From assembly GCA_963965975.1 (NCBI GenBank), contig OZ014421.1, forward strand, positions 4,949,001 to 5,013,000: a stretch of DNA of 64,000 bases. The letters run 5' to 3'. The notes under the pieces were generated by a model. The model was not told where the DNA came from. It saw only the letters and a program-made list of their open reading frames with translations, and did no database searches. Of this stretch, positions 34,089 through 44,702 are shown piece by piece. How positions within the stretch are numbered: position 1 is the first letter of the stretch; each line of letters opens with the position of its first letter. A program made the position numbers and the translations under genes. Source of the DNA: Xestospongia bergquistia (Eukaryota; Porifera; Demospongiae; Haplosclerida; Petrosiidae).

Positions 34089-36095
34089 TTATCGAATAGG
34101 CGGAGTCTGCTTCAACTGAAGGAACATACTTCTCATTCGAGAGACATCTTTCGTATTTTTGTTATTTTTAGGATTGAAGTCACACATACGAGCAATTCGT
34201 TCCCACTCATGACCAGGAACATCTTCATCCCGTTCTTGTATAAATGCTTCTTCTCCTTGCCTAAGAAAACACATAGCACTGAGCTATGAATATTATTATT
34301 AATGTTTATTAATCCCACCCCCTTTTGGATGCCATTGTAGTGTGATATTGCTTCAATGGTATTTAATATAATTACATATGGTTTTTTATAGTTACCGTAA
34401 GGGTATAAATTTTCGTGGGGGATTTAATTTCGCTATATTCGTGGGTTGTTGTTTTAACACGAAATTTAACTTTTATTCCACCCACGCATAATCACGTGAT
34501 CTCAATAAAGCGTGTAAATAACGGCTACTGTAAAGGGTTACTTCTTTCTATTTTACACTGAAGTACTTCTCCGTCAACTGCCTCCCAGATCTTCTTGTAT
34601 ACATGGTACCCTCTCACCATGGATTCAATGGAATACGTAGCCACACTTCGGGAAAATCACGCTTGTGTTCACAACACGTGTCTGACACCACACCCATTAA
34701 TTAATACTTCACACCCACTAAACACGAAAATTAATACCCACGAAATTTAAATAATAAAGCAAAATTTAAAAAACACGAAAATTTAAACCCTCGAAAATTT
34801 GTACCCTTACAGTAAATGAACAACCTTGTAATAATGCCTAATGCAGTACAGTTGTACCATAGCGGTACAATGTATTATAGGAATATAGTATAGCTATACC
34901 TGTTGGCTTCTTTGGTGTGCTTCAGTTGATCTTCGTAATGAGCATACCAGTCTTGTAGTTCCTTACATGCATTAGCTCGCAGTTCTTCAAGATCGCTGGC
35001 TTCGTTAGCATCCTTCTCAGCCAACATCGCCTCTTGTTCTATTTTCCATTGCCTAGTTTATAAGAGAGACAAGACTTATAAAATAAATGTGGTCATATGA
35101 ATAATAATTGGATTGTAGTTGCTATACAATCCTATTATGCTAGAGGTTGAGTACTAGACAGTATAGGGTAATGTAACTTGGGAAGAACATAGGAGATTAA
35201 GTTAGTAGCCAAGTTATTTCATAGTCCTTTTGTAGATATGTATGTAAGTGTTAAACCCACACTAAAAAGACTGGCTATTTTAATGGGGAGTTATCAAATA
35301 CATCATTTGCTTTGGCATCACCTACAACATCAAATGATTTAGCAATAGAGATCATATGATTTCTCAGTATTAGTGATGCAGATATGATACAATCAACTAC
35401 TATCATTTGTTTCTTAATTGTAAAATTAATACAATGTCATTGAATTATGGATGGGAGTCTTCTAGGAATTTTCATGTTGCAAATTGTGAAGCAAATATTT
35501 TAACAAGCATCAACCAGCTAGCTCTATCACAAGACAAAAATCAGCTATTAGTCAAAATTTCAGCATATCAAATAGTCTTGAAGGTTCAAGTAACTTATTA
35601 TGACATACTCTATCAGCTAATCATGTCATAAGCAAGTTTTGTATTTTTAACCCTCAAGATGGCACCTAATTCAAAAGGATTTCATTCGTTTACCTTATAC
35701 ATTCTGGAGTTTCATCCATTTGAGATATTGCTGCATATGGATCATTTGATACAGGAGGTTCTTCCATTGACTAGATAACAAAATACATATATTTGTTGTA
35801 ACTACATAATCCTAATTAGGAGTATGGTCACTATGGTATCTAAATTGGTCTTACCCCAACACCAAAAAGATCGTCATCAACAGTCGGCATACCTTCACCA
35901 GTTGGAGCAGCAATGCCTCCCTGGAAGAGAGAGTTAAAATTAGAGATTAGAAAAGCCTTCAATACTTACTCCTAATGTGTCTGTAGTCATTCCAAATGTT
36001 TCATCAGCAATACCAGCTAACTCGTCTTGTTCACGAGCTAAGAAAGCGGCTGCTGGGTCTTCATCAAAAGCTGTAGTCTGTCCCGTTTCATCCAT
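34089..36095 (-). CDS. CLTA: Clathrin light chain
   Basis: Minus-strand exons 36095-35970, 35920-35855, 35770-35694, 35052-34900, 34260-34089; 197 residues. Clathrin light chain binds the heavy-chain hub and regulates coat assembly. The N-terminal signature DPAAAFLAREQDELAGI is the conserved light-chain consensus. The central part is a long charged helix (heavy-chain binding), and the C-terminus HEWERIARMCDFNPKNNKNT + KDVSRMRSMFLQLKQTP matches the family end. Vertebrates have two paralogs (CLTA/CLTB); this looks like a single pre-duplication gene, so the symbol is by homology. Start codons of this gene and RPS18 are only 97 bp apart. Intron 4 (34261-34899) carries a MITE, and intron 3 (35053-35693) is 641 bp with no recognisable insert. 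Confidence 0.93.
34392..34815. mobile_element. MITE with ~24-bp TIRs in clathrin light chain intron
   Basis: The left end ACCGTAAGGGTATAAATTTT and the reverse complement of the right end ACTGTAAGGGTACAAATTTT match at 18 of 20 positions, and both continue CG. Both are flanked outside by TA/TTA, consistent with a TA target as in Tc1/mariner elements. The 424-bp interior has no transposase, and the subterminal regions repeat CGAAATTTAA/AAATTTTCGT motifs. It is a non-autonomous element within the last intron of the minus-strand clathrin light chain gene. Confidence 0.75.
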
Positions 36096-36194
36096 TTGTA
36101 TTCTTTGAAGAGATGGTCAGTATCCGATGAGGGCGAGGCTGTGGTCTTGTGCGCATGCGCATAAATTAGAATTCTCGATCAAGATACTATCAAG
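36096..36194. promoter_or_regulatory. Divergent promoter clathrin light chain/RPS18 with NRF1 site
   Basis: The gap between start codons is only about 97 bp. It holds TGCGCATGCGCA (36150-36161), a perfect palindrome matching the NRF1 (alpha-PAL) consensus GCGCATGCGC. It ends at the RPS18 start context CAAGATGG, which resembles a YY1 site over the initiator ATG. Confidence 0.7.
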
Positions 36195-36967
<773 letters not shown>

Positions 36968-37116
36968 TCCTCTGACTTAGTTGTTTTTCAGTTATTTGTT
37001 GGAAATCCACTATGTTATAATAACGAGTTTTAATTATAATAATAATTATTGATCAATATTATTTTTACATGATTGCATAAAATTATGAACAGCAATTAAA
37101 ATATTAGAATCACACA

Positions 37117-40100
37117 CTAGTCATCAAATGTCATTAAAGGTGGAGGTGAAGGGAGACTAGTTGCTAAACTAGTCTGACCAGTTTGACTGGTTAGTTCACT
37201 TACTGCAAAACTGCTAGATCGAGTTTTACCACTTGGTTCAACAATTAGTCTACGAGGTGGTAAAGGTGAGGGTGCTCTGTAAAGACTAGGAGGTGGCGGT
37301 AATGAAAGAATAGAATGAACTTGTTCTTTGATGCCAGTCTTGAACTCATCCAATCTACCTGACATATCATCCATCTCAGAGGACATGTTTTGGAGTCTAT
37401 CATTAATTTCTTTCATTGCTTCACAACAAGACTAGTGAAAGATTAGAAATTATCATTTGTGTAACTTAATTCCATCCAATTTTCTTTCTATCAATCAATC
37501 TATCATTCATCCAAGCCTCACTTCAACTATATAAAGAAGTTGTAAGTCCTCCTCAACATTGTCTTCTTCAATGAGTAAGTCTGCGTCTGTTTTTCCATTA
37601 ACATAACCCATCTTTCTGTCAATAAAGAGAGAACACAATAGTTATGTATTTCTGTATTAGTACTTATTAAACTCTTCTTGAGGTATCTTCAAACTCTCAG
37701 CTGTAACATTCTCAATGAAAGTTACAGCACCACACTAAGAGACAGACAAATTAATATGTCATTGGATGTTAATAGCTAACCAAATTTGTAAAATAATAGC
37801 CAGCTTCACCACTCATTACTCTCATTGGATTACTAAATCTAGAGATATAACTAAGAGAGAGAGAGAGAGAGAGTCAGAGAGAGAGATTTAAAAAACAGAG
37901 TTAAATGCCTACTTGATATTAGAATGAAGATGTTGTGGATTTGTATGAATAATCAAAAATAATAATGAAGGAAAAAACTCATCTGCGCTGGCAGGACCTC
38001 CTCGGGAAACTCTAAGAGCCTCTATAAACAAATGATAATAGCTATTGTTCTGTTCCATATAACAAACCTAGTAAGAGCTTGCAGCTTCGTGAGATACAAG
38101 TCAATTTATCTTGAGGAGCTTTCTTTGATTCCATATTCCACAACTCTATAAAAACAGCTCCATTCATCTATCTGTCCATCTATCTTATCTACCTGTCCAT
38201 TTATCCACTTATCCATCCATATACCCATCCATCTTTCTATCTGTCTGTCCATTTATTCAACTATCCATCCCTCTATCCATTCTTCCATATGTCCCATCTA
38301 ATCTAAGCATCTATTGTTTTTGTTACCTTGTCTAGCTTGTTCAAACACTTGTTGAACATCATGATTGACCATATCTAATGCTACATCAAGAATGGAAGGT
38401 TCCAACCAATGTAACATGTTTATTCTTCGTAGTAAAAGAAGGTCCTTCATTTCATCATCACAAGATGCAGGTGAATAGACACTAGTATAAAAAAATACAA
38501 CATCATTCATTATGGTCCATTATGGTGTAAAAATACAACATCATTCATTATGGTCCATTATGGTGTAAAAATACAACATCATTCATTATGGTCCATTATG
38601 GTGTAAAAATACAACATCATTCATTATGGTCCATTATGGTGTAAAAATACAACATCATTCATTATGGCCATTATGGTGTAAAAATACAACATCATTCATT
38701 ATGGTCCATTATGGTGTAAAAATACAACATCATTCATTATGGTCCATTATGGTGTAAAAATACAACATCATTCATTATGGTCCATTATGGTGTAAAAATA
38801 CAACATCATTCATTATGGTCCATTATGGTGTAAAAATACAACATCATTCATTATGGTCCATTATGGTGTAAAAATACAACATCATTCATTATGGCCATTA
38901 TGGTGTAAAAATACAACATCATTCATTATGGTCCATTATGGTTATCTACAATATATCCACGTCTACGTCTCTGTCTGTCTATCCATCCTACATATCTATT
39001 CATCCATCTATATGTCCCCTGTCCATATATCATTCCTTCTAGCTGTCCATTCTCAGTACTAGTTATAAATAGATGTCATAAGATGTTTTTCAATGCCATC
39101 CATTGTCTCTTCTTGTTCTTCTTCACTCATTGTCTTGAATAAAGGATGTGACTGCAATCGCTCCAAAGTGGACTAGATAGGAAACCAACAAGAATTATAA
39201 TGCTACATAATATTATATTAATACAATGCTATATTAATATAATCCCATATTATAAAAAAATATAATACTATATTAATACAATACTATATATAATGCTATA
39301 TTAATACAATACTATATAATGCTATATTAATACAATACTATATAATGCTATATTAATATAATACTATATAATGCTATATTAATATAATCCCATATTAATA
39401 TAATGCTATACTAATACAATACTATATAATAATATATTAATACAATCCCATATTAATATAATGCTATATTAATATAATACTATATATAATGCTATATTAA
39501 TACAATGCTATATAATGATATATTAATACAATGCCAATTTAATATAATACTGTACAATGCTATATTAATACAATACTATATAATGTTATATAATCATATA
39601 TTAATATATTATATTATTTACTCTATAGAATTCTTGTACAGAGTCACTTTGTTCATTAACAGTAGCACTTGATGACTTATCACTTATCTGGCGTTTAAAA
39701 CTGAAAATAAAAATAGTGGTATATTTGGTATTAGTTTCTATTAAAGTTTTATTTAGAAATTGTTATTAATTATAACAATATGAATCAAGCTGTTTAGGTT
39801 ATAAAATATTTTCATTAAAAAATTAAAGGAAACATTCCAATCTCTTTCTGTAATGCCTTCTAGATTCCAAGATATTGTTATCATATCAGACATCAACACA
39901 CTATGTCCCGTTACTATAGTTTCTAATGTAGAGTTGGAACTATCATGTGTCAAAATTCATTTTAAAACATCACAACAGCTGGCTTGATCTATTTAAATAT
40001 ATTATATACCAGAAGCTGTTACAATAATGAAAGAGTCGATGGCCCAAACTGATAGACAAATGATGGATTAAATGGATAAACTATCCATAAAGTATATATA

Positions 40101-41153
40101 GTATTGAAAAATGGATGGTTACATCCACAGGGCCAGGGACATAATTGAAATTGGGGGGGGGGGAGGAGACCAACCTAGTTTCACATGATCAATTCTTCCC
40201 TAAGGGAAGAAGTTGGTACAGGCTATTGTATTACATTATATTGACCATAATGTACTTCAATACATTAATATCATTAAGGGTTACTGTGTGTACTACAATA
40301 CTTAACAAAAGTTGGGGGTTTGAAGCCCCCTTAGCAACCCTTCCTATCCCTATGGTCAGATGAATAGATAGATGATATTTGTGAAAAATATGGACAGTAT
40401 CTGTGGTTGTGTATCTAACGTTTTCAAATGCTGGACTATATCTTGGGCTGCTGGCTTCTTGAGTGTTTTCATAAACTCATTGAATGGATCAGAACCTCGC
40501 CGAGATTTAGTACCTGAAATATATGATATATGGTATTAAAGTTTGTTAAGTGGGTTAGTTACTTTTAACTGACTCTTGCAAATCAGAATTTGTGGATACA
40601 GGTCCTCCTGAACTCACAGTAGTAGCATTTGCTCCAGAAACAGGTCGTATTTTAATAGGAGTTTTAAATAGTTTACCATGACTAAAGAGCAGCAGAGAGA
40701 GGGTTACATGAAAATGACATTAAACATTGACAACAAGAAAGATTTGAAAATCCAATAATTTTATTTATGTAATCATTGTTAAATAACGACTACGCACCCT
40801 TTAGCAGAATTGAAAATGGTTTTTCTTTTAGTGAATTTCCCAAAACCCAGACCTCCCGAAGCTTCAGAACCTAACAACATATCCTAGAATTGATACTAAG
40901 TTGGTCACTTCTTGTACATACTTTCTCCTTGATCTACAAACGTAGAAGTCTCTTGTATTCTTTTCTGTGATTCTGCAGTGACTTCTTTGTAGCATTTAGA
41001 ACAATAGCCCTGGTACATAGGGTTACCATAGAAACCACATCTAAATTGAAATAGAAAGTGAATTATCTGTTATATTCTGTGTACTTACTGGTTTTTACAT
41101 CGAAGTGCAGGCTGGCTAAGTCTGTGAGAGAACTCTCCATCACCTGAAGACAT
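37117..41153 (-). CDS. RABGEF1: RABGEF1/Rabex-5, Rab5 guanine nucleotide exchange factor
   Basis: Fourteen minus-strand exons: 41153-41089, 41040-40922, 40870-40798, 40681-40563, 40513-40420, 39700-39622, 39172-39060, 38481-38327, 38145-38068, 38021-37913, 37850-37781, 37734-37664, 37615-37522, 37431-37117; 517 residues. An N-terminal A20-type zinc finger (C19, C23, C35, C38; [16 protein letters not shown]) binds ubiquitin, and a linker precedes a helical bundle ([16 protein letters not shown]). The VPS9 domain includes [47 protein letters not shown] and [11 protein letters not shown] coiled coil ([15 protein letters not shown]) and Pro-rich tail end it, as in Rabex-5, which activates Rab5 on early endosomes with Rabaptin. 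Introns contain two satellite arrays. The start lies 90 bp from the divergent CARD gene. Confidence 0.92.
38482..38945. repeat. 38-bp satellite, ~12 copies, in RABGEF1 intron
   Basis: Exact-period 38-bp units (TATGGTGTAAAAATACAACA + TCATTCATTATGGTCCAT), nearly identical, with two units missing one base at GGTCCAT. The array starts at the acceptor of the exon 38481-38327: the first unit (ATAAAAAAATACAACATC) includes the sequence just upstream of that exon. Confidence 0.95.
39195..39610. repeat. AT-rich degenerate repeat array in RABGEF1 intron
   Basis: Irregular units built from TATAATGCTATATTAATACAA-type words with an approximate 20-26-bp period and variable endings, almost without G or C. 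It occupies most of the intron between exons 39700-39622 and 39172-39060. Confidence 0.8.
39701..40420. other. Large RABGEF1 intron, no feature recognised
   Basis: Intron between exons 40513-40420 and 39700-39622, containing a poly-G run near 40155 (GGGGGGGGGG). No ORF or element with recognisable content. Confidence 0.5.
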
Positions 41154-41243
41154 CTTCTATGAGTTATAATCGACCACGCCTTTTCAGGGTGTGGTTACCT
41201 TTCCTTATAAACTTCAAGCGGACAGTTATCAAATAATCCAACA
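41154..41243. promoter_or_regulatory. Divergent promoter RABGEF1/CARD gene
   Basis: 90 bp between start codons. An inverted pair ACCACGCC...GGGTGTGGT (about 41172-41196) gives two CACCC/KLF-type boxes in opposite orientation with a 6-8-base loop. Confidence 0.6.
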
Positions 41244-42182
41244 ATGTCAGCGTCACTAACAGAACAAGATTTACTCAATATCAAACAGACTGTCCTGACT
41301 TTAGAACGACAAGAAATAGCGAGGAATATTGACCCAAGAAGATTCTTTGGCCATTTACGATCAAAATACGTATTCGACGAAAGAGACTGCGATGAAATTC
41401 GTGCGATCACGTCAAGAATTGGCTCGGCAGAGTTATTTGTAGACGTGTTGAAACGAAAAGGAGCTCACGGATACGACGAGTTCTGCAATGCTCTCATGAA
41501 AGATCAGACGCAAATGTTCCTATTACAACGAATGACACAAACATTAGAGCTACTGAGAGCCAAAGTTATAGAGAGAAAACAAGGTTAGTACTCATCTTTA
41601 TATAGTATGTTAATATTCTGTTTGTTTACAGCAATGAAGTTAACTCCACAGCAATTATATCCAGTCCAAGTAGGCATTGCTCCACAAAGTCGACTTCATT
41701 TTCCACCACCTTATAGAAACCCCCTCCATGTTGCTCCTAATGAGTTCCAATATTTTCCTGGTCATTCTGCTGCACAACATCTTCAACAACCTTGTCATCC
41801 TAGTAGTGTGCATAAACCTCTAAGAAAAGTAAACTCACGTCACTCTGACAGTGACATGATCACACCTGAACCAAATAATACTTTCAATAACCCAACAATT
41901 ATACCAGAGGAAAAACAACCAATACATCACATTTATCATCCCACAAATGTGACGACCTCACAGCCATTGCCCCCTACTCTACACTTTCCTGGAAGCATGT
42001 ACCAACCACCCCCCATTTCCCAACCTCTTTACGTACACAACAATCCTTGGTTACCCTCTGAGTCTATTAACGTGGGTGGAATGCCCATAAGTGGAAATTA
42101 CTCGCCTGTGGAATCAGGCCCTTGTGGTCAACGGTTGGTATGCAGATGCGCAGAAGAACAGGCTGTTGAGAATACAACTTAA
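41244..42182 (+). CDS. CARD-domain protein with Pro/His-rich tail
   Basis: Two exons: 41244-41583 and 41632-42182; 296 residues. Residues about 8-110 fold as a predicted six-helix death-fold domain, best read as a CARD. The pattern LLNIKQTVLTLERQEIARNI, FFGHLRSKYVFDERDCDEI and AELFVDVLKRKGAHGYDEFC, ending in short helices, fits CARD spacing. CARDs recruit partners in apoptotic and NF-kB/innate signalling. The tail is low-complexity, rich in Pro, His, Gln and Tyr (LHFPPPYRNPLHVAPNEFQ), with no other domain; it ends GQRLVCRCAEEQAVENTT. It is divergent from RABGEF1 and convergent with PSMD5. Partner and pathway are unknown. A different death-fold subtype (DD or DED) is possible. Confidence 0.7.
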
Positions 42183-42734
42183 TTTAAATTTTTAATCCTC
42201 TCATTAATGTAGTATCCATGTTCCTATACCTGTATTTTTTTTAATCTTTTTTTTTAATAACAACCTGAATTTTTTTTGGGCAAAAAACGTAAGACATTAT
42301 TGTCAAAATATATATCTATTTCTTGTGACATTCAGATTATTGAATAATTACTTTCAATACTGCTAATGCTCTAATAACTGTTTACTTTAAGACAACCAAA
42401 CAATACAATACATTCATTACACTGATATATTCCCCTTAGATCAACAAAATATTTCCTGCTTTAGTTCTACTTTACATAAGAGGGTGTTCCATGAGGTCAT
42501 ATTTATACTAAATTTTTTAAGTGAAAACACTGAAAACAACCAGTCTCATAGTTTTAAGCCAATTTGATAACAAATATATTAGTTGTTATAAAAAACATAA
42601 TGATATTAGCATTACTAGTTCACTAAATAAGCGAGTGAGTGTATCTTAACAGCAACATTGAAAGTTATTGTAGTGCATGTAAGTATGGTATCCATTTTAA
42701 AATACTTGAGAGAGAAATGAAAAGAAAATAGTCC
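42183..42734. other. Convergent intergenic, likely 3' UTRs
   Basis: AT-rich spacer between the CARD gene and PSMD5 stops, with no recognisable element. Confidence 0.5.
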
Positions 42735-44617
42735 TTACATTTCTTCATATGCCACAGTTGTTTCTTCAATTACACAGAAAGGACCTTCTGACGCATATAC
42801 TTTGAGTTTTAAGTATGTAGGACTGCCAAATATTTCCTCAGAAGTGGAAGAAGTTGCAAGCTGTTGAATGATTGCATATTTTAGTTCCTTTCCTTCCTTC
42901 TCTGTCTCTGTACGACGATCGAGGAGATACTCAACAAAGCCAGGAAACTTTTTCATCTCATTCTGACCCCATTTCCAATTAGACATACTCATTAAGAGAC
43001 GAAGACATGCATATCGTATATCGAGAAATGGTTGCTTGACTATTGACATGATAATTGCCATAAGATTGGGCGTGGCTAGTAAAAACCAGTTACAACTAGT
43101 TGAATCTTCATTGCTGTCTTCTTCACATGAAAAAATCATAACAAAAGCATTCAAAGCTCTTATTTGAAGATCTGGTTTTGATTGGGTTACAAATTCACCA
43201 AGTTTTTTAATGGCATTTGATGTCTCCTCTGGATGTTGAGCTAATGCTAATCTACCATTCAAAGAAGAGCCCATTAAAGCAAGTGTATCAACTGCAACTC
43301 CCCAGATTGTGTCATCTTCAGGAGAGAAGATGGCTGAGAGAGTGGCATGTAAGAATTGAGGGTAACGTGAGCAGATGACAAGGTAATCTACTCCTTCTTT
43401 TTGACAGTAGTTCCCAAAAAACTTGATAATACCTGAGAGTAAAAAGGTTGCATGATATTGCTAAAATACTCGTTTAGTCAGTAGTGGCATTCCAATGGAG
43501 CATTATATTTAATAATTATTGCAATAACAATTGAAAAATGACTTGTACAAAGGAATATTACGTTAAAATTACATTAATAATACTTTATCCAACGATTCCA
43601 ATCGTTCAATATAGAACTGAACATTGGCAAAGGATGTCAAAACACTTTGGATATAGAACAAATTGTACCAGTTAACAATACATTCTAGACTAGTTTAACA
43701 TTCCATTATAGCTACATAACATGGGAAGGTAGATATAACAAACACATCTACTAAATAGGTGTGTGTATCTAGAAATACCCACCTGGCACAAGAACAGATG
43801 CAAATGGATCCTGATTTGCAGGCATTAACAGGCTGTGTAGTTTCTTCATTACATCTGCAGATTCAACAACTGTCAATCCACGAGGAGATTCAGTTAAAGT
43901 TTGTAACAGCTCTAAACAATTAAGCTTCAAAAGAACATCATCTGATTCCAATTCTCCGATAAGTTTGTCAATGTTTCCAGTACTTTGAACAAATTCAAAC
44001 ACCTCACTGCTAATGCAAGCTAAGTGCACTATCAATTCATACACTCTAAAACGGACAATGTCACCATTACACATAAGACCTTCAAGATCAAGAAAGAATC
44101 CAGCCTTGAAATGAGCAGTAATTACAGCCAAACATGATGGCTTAGATATCAAATATCTTAAAAGATTAGAAGCATATTTTGCACATTCTAAGTTTTCATC
44201 TCCAAGCAATTGAGTAATTAAATGAAACATAGTTGGTTGTAGAATAATTTCATGGAAAGATTCATCTACCATTACTTTCTGCATGAGTAACTTCACACAT
44301 AGCAACCGTACACCTTTATAAGAATGTTGTAAGCCTAATTGAACTTGCTGACTCATCTTATTCCATTCGGCAAATGGAAATGCATTAAGCATTTTTGCCA
44401 ATACAGCACAGACAAGATCCATGACTTCCAATGGTCTGTCATTGGGTACTAAATACAAAAATAACAATTGAGGGTTAATAATTGATGCCACCTGAAGGAT
44501 CTCAGTGTTAGAAGAAGCACATTCAAGAAGGGTATTTAAGGCTTCCAAAGAGTCTGTACTTGATTTGTCTGCCTCTAGACTGTCTCTGAGGGCTATTAGA
44601 CGATTGATTTCAGCCAT
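42735..44617 (-). CDS. PSMD5: 26S proteasome assembly chaperone PSMD5 (S5b)
   Basis: Two minus-strand exons: 44617-43783 and 43432-42735 joined in phase 1; 510 residues (human 504). It is an all-helical HEAT/ARM-type protein. PSMD5 binds the base ATPase PSMC2 and chaperones 19S base assembly in the cytosol. Diagnostic stretches are DIVRFRVYELIVHLACISSE, DPFASVLVPG then IIKFFGNY, WGVAVDTLALMGSS, FPGFVEYLLDRRTE and the C-terminal EIFGSPTYLKLKVYASEGPF, which aligns with the human end. The frame stays open upstream to 44746, but the chosen Met (MAEINRLIALRD) matches the family N-terminus and leaves space for the divergent gene at 44703. The intron (43433-43782) is 350 bp with no insert recognised. 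Confidence 0.9.
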
Positions 44618-44702
44618 TATGTTGAGGAGAGTGCTGAATGTATCCACGTGGATAATATACCGTAAAGTAAATTCAGCTGCTTTAATAACTGGACACAAAA
44701 AT
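44618..44702. promoter_or_regulatory. Divergent promoter PSMD5/NDT-EF-NDT gene with E-box palindrome
   Basis: 85 bp between inferred start codons. A perfect 14-bp palindrome TATCCACGTGGATA (44641-44654) contains a CACGTG E-box. If PSMD5 instead starts at 44746 this would be coding. Confidence 0.55.

Noticed and set aside
34133-34318. Minus-strand ORF MGLININNNIHSSVLCVFLGK
   Set aside because: Shadow frame over the last clathrin light chain exon.
38482-38945. Possible CRISPR-like regular repeat array
   Set aside because: Units are contiguous with no unique spacers, in a eukaryotic intron; it is a satellite.
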